Both the position numbers and the translations under genes were made by a program. A stretch of DNA of 64,000 nucleotides from Branchipolynoe longqiensis (Eukaryota > Annelida > Polychaeta > Phyllodocida > Polynoidae): contig CM059194.1 in NCBI GenBank assembly GCA_030323885.1, positions 2,676,495 to 2,740,494 on the forward strand, given 5' to 3'. Under the pieces are notes generated by a model. That model was not told where the DNA came from and ran no database searches. It saw only the letters and a program-made list of their open reading frames with translations. This document shows positions 44,376 through 55,285 of the stretch, in pieces; within the stretch, counting starts at the first letter, position 1; each line of letters starts with the position of its first letter.

Positions 44376-44599
44376 CCAACCATAACTATGTTGCACAGAT
44401 TGCTGCTATATCCCAACACATTCTTAACTCTTTAAACAAACATCTACATTTTTTTAATTCAAGCACGGCCGATTTTCCAGACACGGGCGGGGACGATCAC
44501 CAATTTGTATTTGAGTTGGCCTGAATAAGGCTGGCGTTTATTGCCACAGAGATTGTCCAGCATGAACAAATTTGATTGTGTTGTCTTGTCTTCATAGAA

Positions 44600-44800
44600 A
44601 TAAAAACCAGTGCCGGAGGTGTGATGAAAATGGGAAATATAGTGACTAGAACGGGAATCAAACCCACATCTCTTGCATTCCAGGCCAGTGTGGTAACCTT
44701 TTCACCACCTAGCCACACTGATGTCACCACACTACCCACGCCAACCTGTCTATTTTACTCCTTGCCGGACATATCAGTGCAGACAACTACACTGAACTTA
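44600..44800 (-). repeat. SINE-B copy
   Basis: Minus copy with inverted B box (gggaatcaaaccc) and the leader near 44740-44790. Reduced similarity suggests age. Confidence 0.75.
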
Positions 44801-45379
44801 GAATTACTAAGACTACATTTTCTTTTCTTTTCTTGTTAGTGTTTTCACCGCTGGGTAGTACTCATCCAATTTGATTTAAATCTTCTGAATTTTGTTTTAG
44901 GAATAATTCTTGTTTTCTTGTTTCCTGTTTATGGCTTGTAACTGTAGATTGCAAACAGTCCAAAATCCAGCTTTCACTATTCTTTCTGTTAATCCATTTA
45001 AACTTCATCGGTTTTTCTAGGTTACATTATTTGTTAGTAGTTACTTAAGCACTGCTATGCTTTCTGAATTTTGTTTTGCAGCCGCTAGGTTATTCCAAAA
45101 TATTAGCACTCATGTTAGCTACACTGCGATCATATGCACTGCATTTTGATTTTACCATTACTAGTAATATGGTGGAAGCAGACACTGTTATTAGTACACC
45201 TGATTCCTGAGCAACACCTCCATAGCCAGGGACCAGGGACCTTGACCTCATTAAGCATCGCTCAGGACCGGTACTGGCATTGGCATTGCTAGCTTATTTG
45301 TGGATCGGCACTTGTCGCCTTTTGGAAAAGAGCACTTCTTATATTTTATATAATTGATATAATTTATATAATGTATATG
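44801..45379. other. Unassigned sequence
   Basis: T-rich at 44815-45100. No gene or recurring repeat was recognised. Confidence 0.4.
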
Positions 45380-45515
45380 TAGTGGTAGGCGTGGGTAGTA
45401 TTGTGATATCACACGGGAGCCTAGGTGGTGTAATTGTTAGCACACTGGCCCTGAATGCAAAATGATGTGGGTTTGAGTTCCGCTCTAGGTGCAATATTTC
45501 CCATTTTCATCAATA
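45380..45515 (+). repeat. SINE-B fragment
   Basis: Head and first 3' block only (gcctaggtggtgtaattgtt, gtgcaatatttccc), followed by TA-rich microsatellite sequence. Confidence 0.8.
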
Positions 45516-45597
45516 TAATATATATAATATATACAATATATATATCTCATCTTTTTTTTTCGGTTTAGTTTTTTTGGGCCATTAGTTGTTTAAGTAG

Positions 45598-45873
45598 CGG
45601 AAATTTCAGCCATAGACGACTGGTCTTCCTCATTCCACTGCTTGGCGATAGAAAGCCCGAGCCTACACTTTTACCGACCCAAGGGACTTTTAACCTCCCA
45701 TACCACATAGACATGGTAGCAACTGGCCTTTGATTACGCTGTAAGTTATACACGGTGGTGGAAATCCAAATTGGCAGAGCTGGGGGCACGGAGAATCGAA
45801 CCACCGACCCTCAGATTAGGAGTCTGACCTAGAAAAAGTCAGAAACTCTAACCACTCCGCCAGAGAGAACGCC
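45598..45873 (-). repeat. SINE-C, copy 2, next to the alternative 3' module
   Basis: The SINE-C body and head (45645-45873) match 42060-42290. At its low-coordinate end sits the module gactggtcttcctcattcca, elsewhere joined to SINE-A. The module is therefore shared by two SINE families. Confidence 0.75.
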
Positions 45874-45889
45874 ACATAAAACATCACAA

Positions 45890-46660
45890 GAAAACAGATT
45901 GTGTCATTCACCTCCGAGACTGTCTGACTGCAGCTGCACCGACCCGTCCAACGTGCACCCGCACACATTGGACTCGTCGTCATAAGCCATGTTCACATGG
46001 GCGATGTAAATCGATTCGTAGAAATCGACTTGTATAGTTTGGGTTACATTTCCCGTGTGAATGGGTGTCTGAGGCGGATTAAGGCTGATTCGATTCCTGT
46101 GATGCGCATTCTGTAAACCACCTCGCGAGGTAGTTTACGTGAGGTGATTTCTGTGATTCAATTTATTTTGCCCGTGTGGACGCAACTGAGGCGGATTAAG
46201 CACCTCACACACATGCGCAGTCGACCTTAGTTTGGTGACTTTCCGGTCGTTCAACAGCGCATATTATATAATTTAATTAATGAAACCACTATCTATGCAC
46301 AGATATTTTGTTCATCATTTAGTTTTAGAGTTTCACTGCCCAGCAGAAGTTTTGACCATTCCAAACCAATACGATTCAATCCATACATATCTAGGTCGAA
46401 CCCACACTCTCTCGGCCGATGTCGACGAACCCAAACTGGCGCTGGTTAGTCTGGACTTGCTCATGTGCAGATTTCGATTTCCGGCCCAAGTACTGCCCGT
46501 GTGAACGGGCCGCTAATTCGCCTCACCTGATTCGATTTGTCTGATTCGCCTCACATTTTGCCCGTGTGAACACGGCTATAGATGAGTCCCCCAAAGCAAT
46601 GATGAGTTGCTGTCGTCATCACCACCGATGGACGACGAGTAAGAGGAATATTAAAATTAA
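45890..46660 (+). repeat. Repeat H, interrupted copy
   Basis: Left flank ttggactcgtcgtcat and right flank caatgatgagttgctgtcgt correspond to adjacent sequence in the uninterrupted copy at 23135-23310. The 593-bp insertion between them is element M2. Confidence 0.6.
45985..46577. mobile_element. Inverted-repeat transposon M2 (593 bp, TSD ATA)
   Basis: It starts AGCCATGTTCACATGGGC and ends GCCCGTGTGAACACGGCT, flanked by ATA on both sides. The middle (catcatttagttttagag) is the reverse complement of the middle of M1, so the two are near full-length copies in opposite orientation. No coding capacity was seen. Confidence 0.85.
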
Positions 46661-47247
46661 CCTGTAGTTGTATATATGGCACTGCCAAGTGAGCAAACCG
46701 TCACGTGATCGCTGTCTGACATGCGCATCAGACAGGTCGAGCAGCTCGGAGCACAGTCACGTGGCTTCACATGTCAGCGGCCTGATCACGTGGTCCTCTA
46801 CATATGCGGCGAACATCCCCTATTATGCCGGCTGGATGGCTCCATTGTAAACATCTATTAGCGTGTCGTGATTAGATTGGTTCTCTCTACTCAAACCAAC
46901 TATGAAGGAACGAACAACACAAATGCTTGAATGTCGCTGTGGATTTTTATTCCCTCACCACCCTCCCCCCCAGGAGAGGTCGGACGCTGGTCGTTGACCG
47001 ACCCCAAGGCATGTGTTGTCGGCTATTAAATACCCTGCCCTAGCGGGAGGGCGGGGAGGGAGGGTAGGGCGGGGAAGGCGGGGAGGGCGGGTCACCTGAC
47101 TATTGGCGGTTTCTTGCTTTTTGAGGTGTTTGTAACCTTATGATGCTTACCAGTTACCGGCTGCAGAACTGCAGCAATATAGAAAGGCCCTGATAAATCG
47201 GTCCAATCTGTGGTTGAAGATTAATCTTCAGGTGGGACGGACAGTTG
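46661..47247. other. Unassigned sequence with a GC-rich block
   Basis: A G-rich block at 47040-47095 (ggcggggagggagggtaggg) follows a small foldback, ggtcgg...ccgacc, at about 46979-47003. It resembles the core of repeat E in composition but not clearly in sequence. Confidence 0.4.
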
Positions 47248-47259
47248 TAGAAGCAGGGG

Positions 47260-47751
47260 ATGTCTTTATTACAATTAAATGACGAATCATTAGGGCAGCC
47301 CCCAAATCACTCTGATTTGGCGGTAGCAGAGTGCTTGTATGCAGCAACAGCTGCAAGGCTTCAGGAGAAGGGACAGATAAAGGCAGGTTCAGATTTGTTC
47401 CAGCAACAAGAACAAAGCGAGAGAGCAAAAAGGTACAGGGCCACACCCAAGCAAACAACTCCCTTAATCAGGGGGAGAAGTAAGCCCAGGAGAAAGAGGG
47501 GTAGAGTATAGGAAAGAGAAGTGAGGAGAGTTGTGGCAAAGGGCCATGTCTCTTTGCTCTATGGGGACACAGACACAGACAGAGTAAAAGTAGAAAGTGA
47601 AAATGCTTACAGGCTCCCCCTCCTGGAACTCTTTTCAGATATGATCAAGGAGGAGCAAGGCCAGCAGAGAGGTGATCGAGAGAGGTGGATAAAGTGCGGT
47701 CCGAATAGCAAGTGCTGGCGGTTTCAACAGTGGTCTCATGTAAATAGGTGA
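47260..47751 (+). CDS. Unidentified Arg-rich reading frame with one in-frame stop
   Basis: One frame runs for 164 codons broken only by a TAG at about 47509-47511. The first part is polar (SLLQLNDESLGQPPNHSDLA, ECLYAATAARLQEKG) and ends in a basic cluster, RGRSKPRRKRGRV. The second part reads RRVVAKGHVSLLYGDTDTDR and LPLLELFSDMIKEEQGQQR, ending near WRFQQWSHVNR. The mixed, charged composition looks like real or former protein rather than repeat translation. No family was recognised; a fragment of a transposon gag-like or ORF1 protein is possible. A stop lies just upstream of the first Met. Confidence 0.35.
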
Positions 47752-49173
47752 CTGGTCTCCTACGATGCATGTGGACTCTTTATCTATTAACCCTTTGACA
47801 AATAACTGCTTTGCCGTATGCAGTTAATTTACTTAAATGTAAAACTAAATCATAGAAAGGAAGGAAGGAAAGTCATAACTTATTGACGGTCGTAGAATGT
47901 GCTTTGTTTTAAACAGTCACCAATCAAGCGACTAGGCAAACAACCAACTAGGACCAGTCTCACATATCTCACAAACCCCAGCGTGATTTGGGTATTAAGA
48001 TTGTCAGATGAGAAGTGTGTTTGCTGTGGTCTGAGTCAAGGGAGTGCATGAGCCCAGAGGTTTGGTGCACAGTTGGTTTCATAGCACCTGAAGTTACTGG
48101 TGGCATCATGATATAGTACAGTGACACTTATTAGTCCATGGAGCAATCCCCATTATGTTGTAACGGGACAGGCCTTGCAAGATAGGACACACCGGCCATA
48201 ATATGTACAGAGATTACAAGCTCTATAATACCAACAGTGCATTGGATATGTTGACGAGGCAACATGGGTAATTTGGCCACGAGGGAACGCAGTGCGAGTT
48301 TTCTTCATTAGCATAACCCCTCCCTCTCCTCATTCCACACCTGCCCTCCCACCAAGCAACTTCGCTCTCCCACCCACCCTCCCTGGGGTTTGAGTGCTGC
48401 GTCTAGTTAGATCACTTAAGCATAGTTCGATGTAGTATGATTCCTTGACTCGTTGTTAACATGTACCGTTCTATCTTACCTAGTCCTTGTCCCGGACCAC
48501 AATTCGGTCGACTGCGCACACTGATCACCTTCCCTGATCGTCATGATGCCAACAAATAACATGACTGTTATCCTGGTCTGCGCGAAACTCCTTGATCTAC
48601 GCGTTTGTTACGGCACTGTAGCCACTAGACTATACGCTCCTTGAGTATTGATTAATTTTGTTACAATAAATTTTGTTATGTCCATCTCCGTTTTGCCTTC
48701 TTTGCCTCGTGAGCCGAATTGAGCCCTCAGTATACATAAAGTAGATTCCATCTGTCGCTGTAATCTGTGCATATAATGATAACACACATCACTGTGTCTT
48801 AGTTATAATAACACCAACCAAATGAGCCAACCAAGGCTTGAGGTGTATCAACACCTAGTAGAGCAAGAAACCTGCAACATATAATTATTATAATGTAATT
48901 CCTGCACATAACAACTAGGATTGTTTTAGTCATATGCATGTCTTCTGTAATTAACGATCAAGAATTGCAGATTCAAAACTCTGATTAAACTAATAAATTA
49001 GATCGTTAAAGGGACATATTTTTTAACTTGATAGCCAGGTTAAAGGGGCATTACCATGACCTCATTACATCCAATGAGGAAGTCCGTGCCAAGATCCAGT
49101 AGGCAATTGAAGGACATCAAGATCTGATGATCGTAAATAGATATAAACTGCAGTCATAGTTCCTGTTCATCAG
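47752..49173. other. Unassigned sequence
   Basis: No gene or recurring repeat was recognised. Confidence 0.4.
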
Positions 49174-49498
49174 GTCAGGGAGCGGGACCTGGCTCAGGCA
49201 GTAGAGTGACCATCTGTGAAGGTGTGGGTCATCTGATCGATCCTGCTCAGTGGACCCATTTGCAGTTTGGGTTATTTTCCATTCTAACCAGTGGTCCACA
49301 ACTGGTTCATCAGAGGCTATGATTTGTGCTGTCCTGTCTGTAGAAAGTGTGTATAAAAGACCCCTTGCTGCTTATCGGAAAGAGTAGCCTATGTGGCGGC
49401 AGCCGGTTTCCTCCAAAGAAATATGTGATGTCCAATAGCAGATTATAAAAATCAATGTGCTCCAGAGGCGTCGTTAAATTAAAAGAAAAGACAAATTG
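49174..49498 (+). mobile_element. SINE-G with tRNA-like head
   Basis: The head (ggctcaggcagtagagtgac, with gatcgatcc as B-box relic) precedes the conserved body shared with 22185-22425. It ends cgtcgttaaattaaaag with a short A-rich tail. Confidence 0.75.
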
Positions 49499-49613
49499 TC
49501 ATCAGGTCTGGGCGAAACCATCTTGCAATGCACAGCGAAAGGAAGGGGGACTAAGATAAGGTGGACACAGGAAAGGGTGGGAAGGCAGCATCAGCGAATA
49601 TATACAGGCCTGC

Positions 49614-50570
49614 TGTAAAAATATACGGATGTTCGGTTCGGATTCATAGTTTTGCAGAGAGCATTGCTATTCTCGGGCGACTGAGCGGGGGACCAAGGTT
49701 ATGTAACAAACAGTGAAGCAATGGGTGCCCCACTCGCTGTGTGACATAAGAGACTATGTGGAAAATATGATAACACATAGTGCCCAAGATTATGACATGA
49801 TGTTCCTATGTAAGAGACACTTAATGTTTAGTGAAATGTTCCCTCTCTCACCAGTAAGAGGGCATGTGGAGGGGAAGGACATTTTTAATATATGTTTATT
49901 GTAACTGTCTGCAACTACCTGTTACCACGGGGCCAATTGTCAAGTACATCCAGCCATCCTGCATACATTATGGACACCACCTGCAGCTGGGGTTGAGTGA
50001 CAGCTGCCCCCTATTAGGGCGTCCCCCCCCCCCCCACCAGACTGTAGATGGTGTCTGATTGGCTGGCTGTGGGAGGCCCAGTCACCTGCATTCCTTACCC
50101 CTGACATATAGACCTCACTCTAGGCATTCACTTCTTGGCTAGGCACTCTAGCAGGAGACAGACACTCTTCTCTTGTCCAGGAACCCAGACACTCTATCTG
50201 AGGCTCCACTTTCTATACACAAACTAGCAGCAGCTATTCAAATGGCACTGAGCTGTGTGCAACAACCATGGGACTCCAGTTCATTGGGCTGTAGGCAATG
50301 ATTCTTAAACACACTAACAAGAGTAATGAGGATCTGTGTGGACAGTAGGTAAGGAGTGAGGGTGATAGGTCGCTAGTAGGTGAACAGTAGTTGATGCCAA
50401 TGAAGCACAACTTCTTCACTGTCAATCTTGCGTGACTTGTGTTCCCTTTCATCCCTATGAGTTTGTTTGAGAGGGGCATCAGGTGGGAACTGACAGACAG
50501 TTGTCAGAACACACCTGGGGAAGAGTAAGTGGTATATGGGGCTCTGACGGCCGAAACCCAAGATATTACA
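49614..50570 (+). mobile_element. Solo LTR, copy 1 (957 bp, TSD CTGC)
   Basis: It begins TGTAAAAATATACGG and ends GATATTACA, with CTGC directly on both sides (49610-49613 and 50571-50574). It matches 55286-56042 along most of its length, for example gaagcaatgggtgccccact, catcctgcatacattatgga and ggaactgacagacagttgtc. No internal retroelement sequence lies beside it, so it is a solo LTR of a Gypsy-like or related element. The 13-C run at 50023-50035 is a local expansion absent from copy 2. Confidence 0.8.
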
Positions 50571-50574
50571 CTGC

Positions 50575-51228
50575 AATTCGCCAAATCCCACAGGGCCGAG
50601 GAGAATCGGGAACACTGGAGAAAACTGGTTAGGTTGCGGAAAGGGAAGCAGATGTTGGCGGAGTATTCATTATTTAAGGGGTTATAAATATATAGTGGTG
50701 GGTTGGTTGCTAGAAATAGGATGGGTAGAGCTGGGAATAACTACTCATATAGCACTGTCTCTGTGACTCGGCTGTGAAAGAACTATAGACAAAGCATCGG
50801 AAGGCTGGGCTATAGAAATAACTGATTCTTGAACTCACCATCAAATTTTGAGGTTTGACTACCACAAAGGAGGGCAAGTCTCCACTATGTTTCTAAGTTA
50901 GTCTTATATGTTGCCTGTATGAACAAATGTGATGGACTTCTCAATTCCACAACTAAGCCGATTTTGGCAGCCATTTTGGAAAATGACCACCAATATTTAT
51001 CATATCTCCTAAATTTGACCATGAGCTTTAACCGGATGATCTGAGGCACATGCACTCTCACATAGGATATGGTCAGTATGTCATTTGACAGATTTGAAAG
51101 TGAACTAAAAGAAAATCAGTCCACTAGTTGTCAAGATAATTGAGAAAATATGTTTTAAATTGTGTAATTGCAATGGAAAAATGCCTAACTAGCTGTTCCA
51201 CCAGATACAACCTGATATAATGTCAGTA
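50575..51228. other. Unassigned sequence
   Basis: No gene or recurring repeat was recognised. Confidence 0.4.
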
Positions 51229-51355
51229 TATATATTGCAACATAGTATTGCCATATATAATTTATATATTGCAATATATTATATAACATTGCAATATATG
51301 ATAGATATTGCAACATATTATTGCCATATATTATTTATATATTGCAATATATTGT
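51229..51355. repeat. ATTGCAATATAT repeat cluster
   Basis: Words attgcaatatat, attgcaacata and attgccatatat alternate; attgcaat is itself palindromic, so the cluster can fold in many ways. Confidence 0.8.
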
Positions 51356-51418
51356 GGTGAATGACCATGGGGTCATTCGGGGTCATTGCGGGGTGCACGG
51401 GTCGGCGAGGCCATTGGA

Positions 51419-51455
51419 CCCCCCCCCTCCCCCGTGGCGGGGGGGGGGGGGGGGG
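51419..51455. other. C-run/G-run foldback
   Basis: Fourteen C (with one T) are separated by a five-base gtggc from a run of 17 G. The sequence could form a very stable hairpin or quadruplex and may be hard to assemble exactly. Confidence 0.8.
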
Positions 51456-52020
51456 CGGCGGCCTCAAAGGTGGGTACCCACACTCCTCACTGCACCACCC
51501 CCCTACTCACTCGACCTACATTCACTGCTCCCTGCCTCCCTGCTGCTCACCGAGCACACAACCACTCACACACAGCAGCACCTCCCTAACACACACACCA
51601 CTGGTCACTCCGCTCCCAACAACAGGACTGACCACACCTAACTTTCTTTACCCACCCACCCACTCCGCAATTAATCATAAGAAATTATATATATATTATC
51701 ATTATACCATACATCGCTATTAATTAACCAGCAATTCACATAATTAATATCTCGATATAATATAACAATTATACTAAACAATTACTATAATTACATATCA
51801 TAGTATATGACAATAGGTTATTTATGCTACCCGCTAATAACCACTATATACACATGTTCATCGCCTATGCTCATATGTCTCGCCTCACTCATCCCACTCT
51901 CATATTTGACCGCGATCACCCCATGACTTTGCTCCATGCAGCCTCCGGCTCGCTCACATCATGTAATGCCCCCGGGGGCCGCCCGGAATAAATGTGGTTT
52001 GTTTTTTTAAAAAAAAGCTT
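51456..52020. other. Unassigned sequence
   Basis: C/A-rich to about 51660, then AT-rich. No gene was recognised. Confidence 0.4.
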
Positions 52021-52029
52021 CTTCAGACC

Positions 52030-52437
52030 TAGATAAAAGATTTACCCGGTACTTGTAGTACACGGGTGAACGACAACGTAGTCTAAATATGGGCGAAAAT
52101 AGCTTTAGTATGGAACAGGGAGTAGAATGCCTGCCTCCAGTATCAAATGGATACTTATATAGGCACAGAGTTGATGAAATGGGAGAGAATGCAAAAGGAC
52201 AAGATGGTGGCCGCAGAACGCCGTCGATTTCACTTTTAAATCTTATTAAACTAGATATTATATTATATTTTTCAACTCAAAGGTCGCGGGCTATCAATAA
52301 GACATATGTAAAGAATAATTGTTGCTTCTTAAATTGTGAAATTAGGCTCTCAATTCATTGACCCGCATTTTCGACCGTTTTTATATAGGGTTGGTATTCA
52401 CCTGTGTACTGTGAGTACCGGGTGAATGCTTTATCTA
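52030..52437. mobile_element. MITE with 41-bp inverted ends and 9-bp TSD
   Basis: The left end TAGATAAAAGATTTACCCGG and the right end CCGGGTGAATGCTTTATCTA are inverted, and similarity continues for about 41 bases. CTTCAGACC lies directly on both sides (52021-52029 and 52438-52446). Each end also contains its own near-palindrome around ccgggta/tacccgg. A 9-bp duplication is usual for Mutator-like elements, and the 408-bp length suits a non-autonomous member. A 91-codon frame inside (52089-52361) has no recognisable domain. Confidence 0.85.
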
Positions 52438-52512
52438 CTTCAGACCATGCAGCTCTAAAACATGGTTCGAAGACATGGGTTCAAATCCCATGACCTACAA
52501 CAACTTACATCA

Positions 52513-53278
52513 GGGACCGTATGCATGAGCCAGTGTTAGGGCCGTACCCGCGGTTTGGCTGGCTCCCCACGGCTAACGGTGGAAAATATGTATGCATCAA
52601 CCGGTGCCAGCGCTAGCCGCCGACCGTAGCCTAGGCTAAGCTAAACTACTTTCAGAGCAGGGGTAACGGGCTACCCGGACTGGTTAGTGTGCATGTGTGG
52701 GTCTCAATCTTTTCAATGCTATCATATTTAACAGAATTACATACTCAATAAGTGAAATTTCAGCAAATTAACCCTAAATTCGAATTGATATTAACGCCGC
52801 CGCTAAATCAGCGGCGATATTAATATTGTTAAATCGCCGAATGTAAACTAAGCAAACCGCCGCAGTCGCCGAATGGGCGGCAATATTGTCAGAATGCTGT
52901 GCTCGCCGCGAACATGCTCACCAGTAACAAGGGTTGCTGGTTCCCGGTGTGCATCGGCGGCAATATATTAGGCCCAAATCTATTCAATGCTGTCATATTT
53001 AACAGAATTACATATGCCATAAGTGAAATTTTATCAAGTTAACCCTAAATTCAAACCGATATTAATGCCGCCGCCGCATTGGCGGCGTTATTCATATTGT
53101 CGAATCAAGGGAATTCCCAAATCTATAAATAACTTCACGGTTAGCTATCCGTCCCGGCTTGGACATTGGTGCATACGGCTTGACCTAATTAACCAAGGCC
53201 CTCCTAGCCGCGGATAGCTACCTCAGAGCTAGCATGTAGCACCGGCTACGCATAGCTCCAACCCATGCATACGGCCCC
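52513..53278. mobile_element. Inverted-repeat element with CCGTATGCATG ends
   Basis: The left end GGGACCGTATGCATGAGCC and the right end, whose reverse complement is GGGGCCGTATGCATGGGTT, form about 20-bp inverted termini. Inside, a block with atcatatttaacagaattac, attaaccctaaattc and a small gccgccg...cggcg palindrome is repeated directly at about 52725-52835 and 52990-53105. No clear target duplication was seen and there is no coding capacity. Confidence 0.55.
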
Positions 53279-53424
53279 AGTAGGTCAGCCCACATCACAT
53301 GACATTCCAACAAACAAATGATGGTGCCATGGTGCCATCACTAGAAAATGTTAGGTGACCAGGCTATTTTTTATTTAGGTCATTCTACATCACGTGGTCA
53401 TCGTGAGATGTCAATAGTGGTCAT

Positions 53425-53615
53425 AGCAACAGGACTTTTGGCAAGCATGTCAAAAGTATTTTGGGTTCTTTCAGCTCAAATTACTTCAAAACTAGCGATT
53501 TTTCATCAAAATTACTCCAGACTAATGATTAGTAGGTCATAACGATCAATTTAATATATTTATCTAAAAAATAAGACAACAATTCAATCGCGATCGGACT
53601 ATGCAACTTTAACGA
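53425..53615 (+). repeat. Repeat D copy
   Basis: Shares ttttggcaagcatgtcaaaa with the copy at 1402 (inverted) and taacgatcaatttaatatat plus gactatgcaactttaacg with the other copies. Confidence 0.6.
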
Positions 53616-53829
53616 AACAGTTTTGGTTTGCAGTTAGACTAGGCTGTTATTCACCCCATCTCTGGGTACCGTAGGGGGAATCTTGTATCTAGAGCGGAGA
53701 GTGGAGGAGAGAACGTTCCGACTTCGTGGAAATCGAGGGAATGGATCTTGGTGTGTCAAATTTGATTTTGTCTCAGACAGCCACAACATGTACAACTTTC
53801 CTATACGTCCAAACCCTCCTTTTTTATAT

Positions 53830-54198
53830 GACCGTCCTGATATGACCTTAGATTGTTTGTTTGTTTGTTGTTGTTTTACGTCCTAGCAACATCTAAGGTC
53901 ATATCAGGACGGGTACCGACTTGTGACAGTGCGCACTCATGGTGACTTTATAGTGCTGTCTCACTGGGAAACCAGGCCGCTGGCACCATGACCTGGTATC
54001 CCACTCAGTCACATTATCCTGACACTGAGCACACCAGTCCTTGCCCTGTCCTAATAATGCCGAGCGCCTGGCTAGGAAGTGACAAGCATCAATTTTCAAG
54101 TCATTGGTTTGACTCGACCATGCTTCGAACCCACGACCCCACGATCTACCAGCATATGACCTTAGATGTTGCTAGGACGTAAAACAACAACAAACACA
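53830..54198 (+). repeat. SINE-A tail interrupted by another SINE-A
   Basis: The plus tail cctgatatgaccttagat breaks at 53853 and resumes at 54154 with atatgaccttagatgttgct, ending in (AAC)n at about 54198. The insert is the minus copy listed next. Confidence 0.85.
53854..54153 (-). mobile_element. SINE-A, 300 bp, with 14-bp target duplication
   Basis: It is bounded by ATATGACCTTAGAT at 53840-53853 and 54154-54167. It is a minus copy starting with the tail complement tgtttgtttgtttgttgttg and ending at the tRNA-like head (tgcttcgaacccacg). The long perfect duplication fixes both ends and indicates target-primed insertion. Confidence 0.9.
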
Positions 54199-54444
54199 CA
54201 AACCTGTTTACGTGCATGTCACACTGCAACGGTCTTAATTGAATCAGATATTGCGATCCGTTTAGGTGAGCACTGCACCACACGTGCTGCTGTGTGGTTC
54301 AATTTGATGCAGCTGAAATAACAAAAGAAATATCAATAAATAAAACACACCTGGAAATGTCAAAGTGGATGACAGAGTGGAACAAGCTCATGTGCAGCTT
54401 TGTCATTTCACTACCTAAAATGTGGCCACGTCAATGGCTTCTTT
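54199..54444. other. Unassigned sequence
   Basis: No recurring repeat or gene was recognised. Confidence 0.4.
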
Positions 54445-54454
54445 TATTTGTGTT

Positions 54455-55085
54455 GTAGTAATCTGCACTTACTTCTTAGGGATTGGGCCACATAAGCCGT
54501 GGTCACATGTACAGCGTTAGGCCGACTTAGATGACGCAAACTACATGAGTCAAACTAGCGGCACGTTCACACATACAGAGTTTTCAAAGTGTGTCTCGTT
54601 CAGACAGATGCGTTAAACCAGCTCAGATCCATGTTTGTTTGTTGTTGTTTTATGTCCTAGCAACATCTAAGGTCATATCAGGATGGGCATCCACACATAC
54701 ATGCATCCATATGTACATGCACATGCCACATACACATCCACAAGTACATACATACAAACAACATACCTAACAAGAGACAGGAAGAGTAGGACGGTCCAAA
54801 CATGTGCTCCAACCACTATCAAAAGCAACTAACTACCTGTAAGGAAGCAGTCTCCATCCATGTGCTTAAGCTGCCTCAACTACATGAGTTACATTCACAC
54901 ATGCCACTTAGGCCGACTCAAGCTAGTTTGCCTCATCTAATCTACCCCATGAAGCGGTTTACTTGAGGCGAACTAGTTGAGTCAACTCAGCCATAATTCG
55001 CCTCTGAGTCGAATTAGATGAGGCAAACTATTTGAGGCGACTTAAGGCCCGTGTGTGAACGGGGCTATAGACAAATTCTTATGGA
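54455..55085 (+). repeat. SINE-B leader split by a transposon
   Basis: Before the insertion the sequence gtagtaatctgcacttactt and ggccacata matches the SINE-B leader; after it, atagaca continues the leader's ccacatagacagg. The gap is element M3. Confidence 0.65.
54495..55066. mobile_element. Inverted-repeat transposon M3 (572 bp, TSD ATA)
   Basis: The ends AGCCGTGGTCACATG and GTGTGTGAACGGGGCT are inverted and flanked by ATA (54492-54494 and 55067-55069). The interior differs from M1 and M2, being rich in gaggcaaact and gactcaa words. It holds a nested SINE-A tail in minus orientation at about 54632-54690 (gttttatgtcctagcaacat). Confidence 0.75.
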
Positions 55086-55285
55086 TAGGGTGAATGCATA
55101 ACGTAGTGGAATATGGTTACCACGTTATCACAGGAATGACAATCACAAGTGTGACTTAAAAATCTGCTCCAGGGATAATATTTCTCATTTCCTAACTTAA
55201 TTAATCAGATAGGTGGTGCTGTGAAGGAGTTAAATATGCGACCATCTTGGATTTTGGAGGAATAAATGGTGGTAGGAAATACCTT

